From NCBI GenBank assembly GCA_947626555.1, contig CANQSP010000010.1, positions 1 through 42,139 on the forward strand: a stretch of 42,139 bases of DNA. The letters run 5' to 3'. Positions within the stretch are counted from its first letter, which is position 1; the number at the start of each line of letters is the position of its first letter. The notes under the pieces are model-generated. The model worked only from the letters and a program-made list of their open reading frames with translations, was not told where the DNA came from and did no database searches. Shown here piece after piece: positions 29,340 through 37,014 of the stretch. The position numbers and the translations under genes are program-made. The DNA is from an uncultured Clostridia bacterium. GTDB lineage: Bacteria > Bacillota > Clostridia > TANB77 > CAG-508.

Positions 29340-29483
29340 GTAAAATATTAATATATTATTTATTTAGTAACTCCCAACTGCATAATAGCTTGTAAAAAAA
29401 TTTTATAAATAAAATTTTTTACAATCTATAATTTGTTGGTCCCCACAAAATGTTACTAAATAAATAATATATTAATATTTTAC
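29340..29483. repeat. Locus D: H element without flanking R units
   Basis: Perfect 31-bp stem 29340-29370/29453-29483; internal loop CTCCCAACTGCATAAT identical to locus B; opposite strand ATAATTTGTTGGTCCCCACAA. Confidence 0.95.
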
Positions 29484-29532
29484 ATAATAATTTATAAAAA
29501 AATTGCCTATTAAAATTAGGCAATTTTCTTAT

Positions 29533-30087
29533 TTATAATTCCATTTGTGTTCCTAAAAAGCTTGCTGCTGACTGAACTACTTTTTTCTCAACTTCTGACA
29601 TTTTGGTGTTTGCATCTTTTGATAGCAGTATTACACTACCTATAACATCACCTTCTGATATAATTGGATATACAACTTGAGAATTATTTCTTCTTTCTTT
29701 ATTATCATTTTCAGTTACTGGTATTGCAACATCATTGTTATCCTTACTTATATATGCTTCTTTTTCTTCCATTATTTTTTCTAAATCTTTACTTATACTT
29801 TGTTCTAAGTATTCCTTTTTTGAAGCACCAGATACCGCAATTACTGTATCTTTATCCGTTATACATGCTATATGACCTGTTGTTTTTGCAAGTGTTTCTG
29901 CATATTCAGTAGCAAATTCTGAAAGTTCTCCTATTGGAGAATATTTCTTTAAAATTACTTGACCTTCTTTATCTGTAAAAATTTCAAGTGGGTCTCCTTC
30001 TTTTATACGAAGTGTTTTTCTAATTTCCTTTGGAATTACAATTCTACCCAAATCATCTATTCTTCTTACAACACCTGTTGCTTTCAT
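29533..30087 (-). CDS. spoVT: Stage V sporulation protein T (AbrB-family regulator)
   Basis: MKATGVVRRIDDLGRIVIPKEIRKTLRIKEGDPLEIFTDKEGQVILKKYSPIGELSEFATEYAETL plus C-terminal GAF-like region. Confidence 0.96.
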   Translation of the reverse strand: MKATGVVRRIDDLGRIVIPKEIRKTLRIKEGDPLEIFTDKEGQVILKKYSPIGELSEFATEYAETLAKTTGHIACITDKDTVIAVSGASKKEYLEQSISKDLEKIMEEKEAYISKDNNDVAIPVTENDNKERRNNSQVVYPIISEGDVIGSVILLSKDANTKMSEVEKKVVQSAASFLGTQMEL

Positions 30088-30246
30088 AGTTTTCCTCCTT
30101 TATTGTTTATGTCTACTCTTATTATTACAATTGAGGAGAAAAATATACATTTTTAGTTTTATTATTTATAACTTTTTATAATTCATTTTTTAAAATATTA
30201 TTGTAACTCCATACTTTTTAGAGAAATTTAGCCAAATATTATTAAT

Positions 30247-32223
30247 CTAAACATTAGCACTTGTATTATACTCTTTTTCTGGATTATATATATGTAAAAT
30301 ATTTCCAAGTTCTGTAGAAAATTCTTGTAACATTACTATTCTAATTGTATTTTCTTTTCCTTCTATATAGTTATCTATTAATTGCTTTAACTTTTCCATA
30401 TTTTCTACTTCTGATTTTAGTTGTTTTGTATATTTTTTTGCTCTATCTGCTAGCATTTCTTTTATTGTTACTATATCTTCATTACTTGCACAAGATATTC
30501 TTTGGAACATCTGAAATCCTTCATAATATTTAAATATAGGAAATTTAGTACATTCCTTAGCAAATTTATCATAAAATACTTCCATTTTCATTGGAATATT
30601 CTTAAATATGTCTTCCGCCTTTTCCTTATACATTTTTTCTTTTAATTTTTCATTTATTCCCTCAAAATAAGTTACTATTTCAGTCATTTCTGATCCAACG
30701 TCATCTACAGATATAGTGTCCAATTCTTCTTCAACATTATCACAATATTTTGCATCTAAACATGCTAAATTCAAACCATTTAAAAATATGCTTTTTATTG
30801 TTTTCATATCATAATTTATTAATTTTCTATTTATAAAGTAGCTAAAATATGCGAATAATTTTACTATTTCTATTGGTTTTATTTTTCCGTTTTTTACATC
30901 ATTTATTACTTCTTCAATAACTTTATCAAATTGATCATCTGCTATTTTCCAATATTCTTCTGTAAGTAATCTTTTGTAGCCTGGGAGTTTATCTGTGTCT
31001 ATTGTGTTTATTATAACTTCCATATCATTTTTAAATGCCTTCATATCAAAAATACGCGTACGTACGTAAATTTCAATAAATTTAAAAAATCTATATTCTG
31101 CTTTAAAATTATAATAATAGTTGTTATCAAACTCTTTTATATAAAATTGCCTATTATCCATAAATACTCTTGATGATACTAAAATAGCCTTATATTCCTC
31201 ATTACTATTAATATTTATAAATTTATCCTTTGTAATTTTACCAGCTTTTATTTCAAAAGAAACCGCTATTGTAAATATTAGCATAGTTTGCATTACTCTA
31301 TGATTTGTGTTTGGATATGCTTTATTTACCATATCAAAAATTTTTTTAAAATCATTTAATGCATGCTTTAAAATTCTTAAATTTCGTGTACCACTTTTAT
31401 TAAATGTTGATATTATTAAATTTGTATTTTCTCTTAAAAATCTTATTAAATCTGGATATTTCTCATATCTCATTAAAAGTCCACTAATTATATAATTAAA
31501 TTCTGGTGCATACTCAAAAGTTTCTCCAATTAGCTTTTCTTTTATTCTTTCATAATCATTTGCTTTATCAAAAACGTATTCTATAGTATCTCTTATTCTT
31601 TCAACCATTGGTTTATCCGTTTTTTGCATTAAGTTGCCTTCTTTATCCAAAAGATATGTTGCTATAAATGTTTTCATTTCAAGATTACTACTTTTTAATT
31701 TTGTAGATAATTCTTTTTCATTACATATAATTATAGTTTTTATATGGTCATGCTCCACAAAGTTATTAATATAACCTAAAATATCTATAACATCTACATT
31801 CGCTCTTTCTAGGTCATCAAAACATAAAACTTTATCGTCTGTTGAAAAGAAATCTGCATAGTCTATTTTATCTCCATTTTGCGTAACACCAAAGAAATTG
31901 GCCATATCCAAACCGGTTTTTGCGTATTCAGGTATATTACTTTGTCCATTTGCCGTCATAAATTTTTTTAGGTTTTTATCCATTAACTGAGTAGTTTCTA
32001 TGAATATCTTTTTACTTATTTCTTCTAAGTTAGAAATCCCATATAAAGACATATAAATAGTAGTGTATTTTTTACCATTTAATGTCATTGATTCTATTTT
32101 ATTTCTTATTTTATGATTCCAAAAATAAGTTTTCCCACTTCCCCATTCACCATTTATCATAATGGCATAGTCTGTATAATCCGCTCTAATATAGTCTAAT
32201 ATACTTTCTACTAATTCTTCCAT
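30247..32223 (-). CDS. KAP-type P-loop NTPase
   Basis: Walker A IMINGEWGSGKTYFWNHK near the N-terminus; Walker B-like KVLCFDDLERANVDVIDILGYINNFVEHD; long helical C-terminus. Confidence 0.82.
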   Translation of the reverse strand: MEELVESILDYIRADYTDYAIMINGEWGSGKTYFWNHKIRNKIESMTLNGKKYTTIYMSLYGISNLEEISKKIFIETTQLMDKNLKKFMTANGQSNIPEYAKTGLDMANFFGVTQNGDKIDYADFFSTDDKVLCFDDLERANVDVIDILGYINNFVEHDHIKTIIICNEKELSTKLKSSNLEMKTFIATYLLDKEGNLMQKTDKPMVERIRDTIEYVFDKANDYERIKEKLIGETFEYAPEFNYIISGLLMRYEKYPDLIRFLRENTNLIISTFNKSGTRNLRILKHALNDFKKIFDMVNKAYPNTNHRVMQTMLIFTIAVSFEIKAGKITKDKFININSNEEYKAILVSSRVFMDNRQFYIKEFDNNYYYNFKAEYRFFKFIEIYVRTRIFDMKAFKNDMEVIINTIDTDKLPGYKRLLTEEYWKIADDQFDKVIEEVINDVKNGKIKPIEIVKLFAYFSYFINRKLINYDMKTIKSIFLNGLNLACLDAKYCDNVEEELDTISVDDVGSEMTEIVTYFEGINEKLKEKMYKEKAEDIFKNIPMKMEVFYDKFAKECTKFPIFKYYEGFQMFQRISCASNEDIVTIKEMLADRAKKYTKQLKSEVENMEKLKQLIDNYIEGKENTIRIVMLQEFSTELGNILHIYNPEKEYNTSANV

Positions 32224-32302
32224 ATGTTCTTTCCTTTCTCTTTTGATAATTAATTTTTCTTATAACAATATAATCATTTAAAAATCGAATATTGCTCTAA
32301 CT

Positions 32303-33088
32303 TTATGTTTTCAATAAAAAATCTTTTGCTAAAGTTAGCACTAATATTTTTTTAACGTTTGCTTCTCTTAGTAACTTGGCACATTCATTTACTGTACTTC
32401 CTGTTGTATATATATCATCAAAAATAACAACACTTTTGTTGCTTAACATCTGCTCATTTTGCAATTTATATACTCCTTTTACATTTTTAATTCTCTGCCT
32501 TTTAGTTAAACTACTTTGTGCTACTGTGTTTTTTTGTTTAACTAAACAATTTGGTATATATTGCAAATTTTCTATGTTTTTTGCTACTTTTTTTGCTATA
32601 ATTTCACTTTGATTATAGCCTCTTTTTCTCTTTCTTTTTATATGTATTGGTACTGGAGTTATTATATCATAACTTTTTAAAAATCTACATATTTTTTCAT
32701 TTTTTAATATAAAGTTCACAAAAGTTTCATTTAAATAACTTTTTTCTTTAAATTTATATTCAATAATTTTCTTCCTTACCATTCCTTCATATTTAAATAA
32801 GTATATATGATTGTCAAAATATTTATCTTTATATTTTACAATATTCAATTTTTCTGTATCAGACTTTAATTCTTTATCTATATATTTAGGATAAAAAATA
32901 TCGCTTATACTATTCAATTTTGGAATTTCTACTTTGGAAATTATAGTATTTATATTTTCTTCTATTTTATTGATTTTTTGATCTAGACTATTTATAATTG
33001 AATCTTCTATTGAATCTTCTTTAATCTCATTTCTTATGATTAAATTTTGCATTTTAGGGAAAATTTTTTTAAGAATTTGCACTAACAT
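32303..33088 (-). CDS. ComFC-like phosphoribosyltransferase-domain protein
   Basis: VIFDDIYTTGSTVNECAKLLREA (PRPP-binding), ITPVPIHIKRKRKRGYNQSEIIAKKVA. ATG at 33088 with GGTGG upstream preferred; the 33133 ORF start lies in a terminator hairpin. Confidence 0.88.
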   Translation of the reverse strand: MLVQILKKIFPKMQNLIIRNEIKEDSIEDSIINSLDQKINKIEENINTIISKVEIPKLNSISDIFYPKYIDKELKSDTEKLNIVKYKDKYFDNHIYLFKYEGMVRKKIIEYKFKEKSYLNETFVNFILKNEKICRFLKSYDIITPVPIHIKRKRKRGYNQSEIIAKKVAKNIENLQYIPNCLVKQKNTVAQSSLTKRQRIKNVKGVYKLQNEQMLSNKSVVIFDDIYTTGSTVNECAKLLREANVKKILVLTLAKDFLLKT

Positions 33089-33125
33089 ATACTGTACCAC
33101 CTTATTTTTGAAAAAAATTTTGAAA

Positions 33126-33154
33126 AAATACACATACTTTCGTATGTGTATTTA
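33126..33154 (-). terminator. Terminator downstream of recD2
   Basis: ATACACATAC-GAAA-GTATGTGTAT followed by TTTTTTC on the minus strand. Confidence 0.75.
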
Positions 33155-33208
33155 TATTAACATATTATGTCTAGTTTTTCAATATAAATATATGTCATTT
33201 TATTTTCA

Positions 33209-35653
33209 TCACATTCTAAGGCTGTCCCAAATTGACCCATTTGGGACAATTGGGGACTGTCCCCAACTGCTCAATTTATATTTAAGACCTGTATTTCTTT
33301 TCTTGTTATCCGCATTTTTTATCATATACTGCACCAAATTAGCATTACCAATTATAATTAACATTTCTTTAGCTCTCGTCATGCCTGTATATAGCAAATT
33401 TCTAGTAAGAAGCTGTGGTGATGTTTGTGGTACAACCATTATTGCAACATCAAATTCACTTCCTTGTGCTTTATGTATTGTAATTGCATAAGCGTGCTCT
33501 ATTTGGTCCATTTCTGAATATTGATAGTTTGCTACTTTGTCATCATCAAATTTTATGGTAATTATTTTTTCTTCTTCATCTATTGCTTCAATTACTCCTA
33601 ATTCTCCATTAAATATTCCTGAACCATTTTCATATTTTCCATCTATTTCTTTTTCCCAAAAAATGTCATAATTATTTTTTGTTTGCATTACTCTATCGTT
33701 TTCTCTAAATATAACATCTCCAAAAGCTTTTTCATTTAATATTGAAGGTGGATTCAAGTTTTCTTGTAATATTTTATTTAGCTCTTTCGTTCCCAATTTT
33801 CCTTTTTTAGTTGGAGTTAAAACTTGAATGTTTTTAAAGAAATCATAATTTCCATAGTTTTTTAATCTTTCTTTACATAATGATATTATGTTATATAATA
33901 TTTTGTCTTGGTTTGTTTCATTTATATAGAAGAAATCTTGTTTTAAGTCCTGCTGGTTTATCTTTTCTTCATCATCTAAATTTTCTTCATTATTAGATTT
34001 TGATTTTTGATTTTCATCATTAAGATTAACTACTTGCTTGTCATTACTAGATAGAAAAGGTTGTCCTTCATTTACTCTGTGTGCATTTAATATTATTTTA
34101 CTTTTAGCTGCTTGTCTAAAAATTTTGTTTAATACTATTGTTGATATTTCTTCTGAATGAATTAAGTCTTTTAGTACTGCTCCTGGCCCTACAGATGGTA
34201 ATTGATCTATATCTCCAACTAATACTAATTTTGTTCCTTGATATAATGCTTTTGATAAATAATTCATTAGAAATATATCTACCATTGACATTTCGTCTAC
34301 TATAACTACGTCTGCATCTAATGGTGCTACTTCATATTCTTTATTATTAAACATTCCCTGGTCTGATTCAAATTTTCCTATTTCTAATAATCTATGTAAT
34401 GTTTTGGCTTCTTCTCCTGTTGTTTCTGTCATACGTTTGGCTGCTCTTCCAGTAGGTGCGCATAAAACTACTTTTTTACCATTTCTTTTATACATATCTA
34501 TAATGCTTTTTATTATTGTTGTTTTTCCTGTACCAGGTCCACCAGTAATTATGCATACATTGTTTTCATTTACACTTTCTATTGCCTCTTTTTGTTTTTC
34601 TGAAAGTTCTATATCTGAATGCTCTTCTATTAGTTTTAATTCTTTTTTTACATTGTTTATTTTTTTGATATTTTTACTTTTGTTTAAAATCTTTATTTTA
34701 TCTGCTACATTTTCTTCTGCCTTGTAAAAAGCAGATAAATATATCCATTTTTCCTCTTTGTTTTCGTTTGTTACATCTTTTATCTCTTTGTCTTCATGTA
34801 TTCTATTTTCTTCACTCTCACTTTCTATATTTTTATTTTCTTCATTTTTTATTTTTCTTACTTCTTCTACTATATCTCCTTTTACTTTAAGCTCGATTAT
34901 ATTTTCTTCTATGTCTTCATTTTCTACTGACAATAATGCTTTGCAAAAATCTATTAAATTTTCTAACAGTACACAACAATGACCATTGTATGATGCACAC
35001 ATTAAGGCATATTTTATTCCACTTTTTACTCTTTTTTCATTATTATATGGAAGTCCTAAATCCATTGCCATTTTATCTATTTTTTTGAAGTCAACATTAT
35101 TAGCCACATCAACTAATATATATGGATTTGCTTCTATTTCTTCTATCGCATTTGCTCCCAATGCTTTATATACATTTTTTGCATTTTGAACACCAATTCC
35201 AAATTTTTCTAAAAAGCCTACTATTTGCCACAATTCCCAATTTTCTACAAAGGTTTCTGATATTTGTGTTGCCTTATCTATTGTTATTCCTTTAATATTT
35301 GCAAGCCTTCTTGGTTCAAATTTTAAAACATGAATAGTTTCTTCCCCAAACTCCTTTATTATCCTTTTAGCAGTAGCAGGTCCTACTCCTTTTATAGTTC
35401 CATTTGCTAAATATCTTTCTAAGGCTCCTAACGTCTCAGGCATAAGTTTTTCAAATGTATTTACTTTAAACTGTTCACCATAATCTTGGTGTACTACAAA
35501 GTTACCTTCTAATTTTAAAGTATCTCCAACATTAATAAAAGGTAAATAACCTACTATTACTGTATCTCCATCTTGCGTTTCAAATTCTGCTACAGTATAA
35601 CTATTTACCTCGTTTTGATAAATTATATCTTTAACTTCGCCTTTAATTTCCAA
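33209..35653 (-). CDS. recD2: ATP-dependent RecD2-like DNA helicase
   Basis: GVGPATAKRIIKEFG, CIITGGPGTGKTTIIKSII, CAPTGRAAKRMTETTG, VVIVDEMSMVDIFLMNYL, HAYAITIHKAQGSEFD. Confidence 0.95.
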   Translation of the reverse strand: MEIKGEVKDIIYQNEVNSYTVAEFETQDGDTVIVGYLPFINVGDTLKLEGNFVVHQDYGEQFKVNTFEKLMPETLGALERYLANGTIKGVGPATAKRIIKEFGEETIHVLKFEPRRLANIKGITIDKATQISETFVENWELWQIVGFLEKFGIGVQNAKNVYKALGANAIEEIEANPYILVDVANNVDFKKIDKMAMDLGLPYNNEKRVKSGIKYALMCASYNGHCCVLLENLIDFCKALLSVENEDIEENIIELKVKGDIVEEVRKIKNEENKNIESESEENRIHEDKEIKDVTNENKEEKWIYLSAFYKAEENVADKIKILNKSKNIKKINNVKKELKLIEEHSDIELSEKQKEAIESVNENNVCIITGGPGTGKTTIIKSIIDMYKRNGKKVVLCAPTGRAAKRMTETTGEEAKTLHRLLEIGKFESDQGMFNNKEYEVAPLDADVVIVDEMSMVDIFLMNYLSKALYQGTKLVLVGDIDQLPSVGPGAVLKDLIHSEEISTIVLNKIFRQAAKSKIILNAHRVNEGQPFLSSNDKQVVNLNDENQKSKSNNEENLDDEEKINQQDLKQDFFYINETNQDKILYNIISLCKERLKNYGNYDFFKNIQVLTPTKKGKLGTKELNKILQENLNPPSILNEKAFGDVIFRENDRVMQTKNNYDIFWEKEIDGKYENGSGIFNGELGVIEAIDEEEKIITIKFDDDKVANYQYSEMDQIEHAYAITIHKAQGSEFDVAIMVVPQTSPQLLTRNLLYTGMTRAKEMLIIIGNANLVQYMIKNADNKKRNTGLKYKLSSWGQSPIVPNGSIWDSLRM
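33224..33266. repeat. Paired palindromes at the recD2 3' end
   Basis: GTCCCAAAT-TGACCC-ATTTGGGAC (33224-33247) and TTGGGGA-CTG-TCCCCAA (33250-33266). Confidence 0.85.
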
Positions 35654-35731
35654 AAAATGTCCTCTTTTCTTTACAAATTTGTTCTTATTTTTAATTTCAT
35701 TCTTTCTTTCAAATTTTCTCTTATTTTATCA

Positions 35732-35762
35732 AAAAAGAAATGTTTTTACAACATTTCTTTTT
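35732..35762. terminator. Terminator-like hairpin between the 36122-start gene and recD2
   Basis: AAAAAGAAATGT-TTTTACA-ACATTTCTTTTT. Confidence 0.7.
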
Positions 35763-35768
35763 AATAAT

Positions 35769-36122
35769 CTATACATTTTTTATTCCTTCTATTATTTCTT
35801 TACATTCTCTCCAGTTTGTAACTTTTATACAACTATAATCTTTACTTAATTTTTCTAAAATCTCTTTTGTATCATCTGTAGAATTTAAATCTGTCACTAT
35901 TATATCTTTTACATTTTCTTCTTTACCATATAAAATTCTAAAAAGTATCGAACGTATAAAACCTTCTATTCTGTTTTCTTGATTTTTTACTGCTATTATA
36001 AAATAAATTCCTTCCGACTTTAAACTCGTATGTATACATATACTTAATATTGCCTTAGCTAGCTCTATTGTACCATAAATTGCCATTGTCCAGAGTATTG
36101 CATTTAATATAAAATCTCCCAT
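35769..36122 (-). CDS. Small membrane-anchored protein with a glycosyltransferase-2-like fold fragment
   Basis: N-terminal hydrophobic helix then IIAVKNQENRIEGFIRSILFR...DIIVTDLNSTDDTKEILEKLSKD. ATG at 36122 with TAGGGGG upstream. Confidence 0.6.
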   Translation of the reverse strand: MGDFILNAILWTMAIYGTIELAKAILSICIHTSLKSEGIYFIIAVKNQENRIEGFIRSILFRILYGKEENVKDIIVTDLNSTDDTKEILEKLSKDYSCIKVTNWRECKEIIEGIKNV

Positions 36123-36163
36123 ATATATGCCCCCTAATACCATATAATATGATAGATTTTATT

Positions 36164-36238
36164 GGACGGTTCCATTTTTAAACTCTCTTATAAAGTTTTT
36201 ATACCGCCCTTAAATTTCCAACTTTTAGAACCACCTTA
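36164..36238. repeat. Degenerate GGACGGTTC-type inverted repeat
   Basis: GGACGGTTCCATTTTTAAA ... TTTTAGAACCACC in inverted orientation between tmk and the downstream gene. Confidence 0.6.
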
Positions 36239-36244
36239 AAAGTT

Positions 36245-36949
36245 TTATCTTTCTTCTTCATCATGCTCTTTTCTTAAATTTAAAATGTTAGATAATCTAT
36301 TATAAATTTGTTCATGTATATCTTCTATTGTTCTTAATTTACCATTTTGAACACAATCTATTTGGTACCAGCCATATTTTTTTGCTACTTCTAGAGCTGC
36401 ACTATGTGCATCTCTTAAATGATTTTCATCACTTTCATGAATATCTTTTTGAGCTGTATGTGAAAATTTATTTTCTCTATCTTTTATTAATTCTAATGCT
36501 GTTTCTACAGGCATATTTAAGAAAAATACTTCCGTTGGTTTTGGAAGACCATATAAGTTAAATTCAAAGTCTAATAGCCAATCTAAAAACTTTTCTCTTT
36601 CTTGCTTATCATCTATTTTTCCAGCTTGATGTACCATGTTTGCTGTTGTATATCTATCAGCTAGTATTATTCCTCCATTTTTATAATATTCTTCAAAATC
36701 TTTTTTATATGTTGCATATCTATCTACTGCATAAAAAGTTGAAGCTATATATGGGCTTATTTGTTTTGCATTTTTTCCAAATTCTCCTGATAAATACATT
36801 TTTACTAGAGCTGAACTTGGTGAATCGTAATTTGGAAAACTCATAACCCTATAATCTATTTTTTGCTTATCTAAACTTCCTTTTAATAATTCAAATTGAG
36901 TTTGCTTTCCACTTCCATCTGTTCCATCAATAACAAATAATTTCCCCAT
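36245..36949 (-). CDS. tmk: Thymidylate kinase
   Basis: GKLFVIDGTDGSGKQTQFELLKG, FPNYDSPSSALVKMYLSGEFG, ILADRYTTANMVHQAGK. Confidence 0.94.
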   Translation of the reverse strand: MGKLFVIDGTDGSGKQTQFELLKGSLDKQKIDYRVMSFPNYDSPSSALVKMYLSGEFGKNAKQISPYIASTFYAVDRYATYKKDFEEYYKNGGIILADRYTTANMVHQAGKIDDKQEREKFLDWLLDFEFNLYGLPKPTEVFFLNMPVETALELIKDRENKFSHTAQKDIHESDENHLRDAHSAALEVAKKYGWYQIDCVQNGKLRTIEDIHEQIYNRLSNILNLRKEHDEEER

Positions 36950-37014
36950 ATTTTTTACTTCCTTTCTTACAATTTTATACTGTTTATATACTTATAAAAT
37001 TTTCAATTAATATT

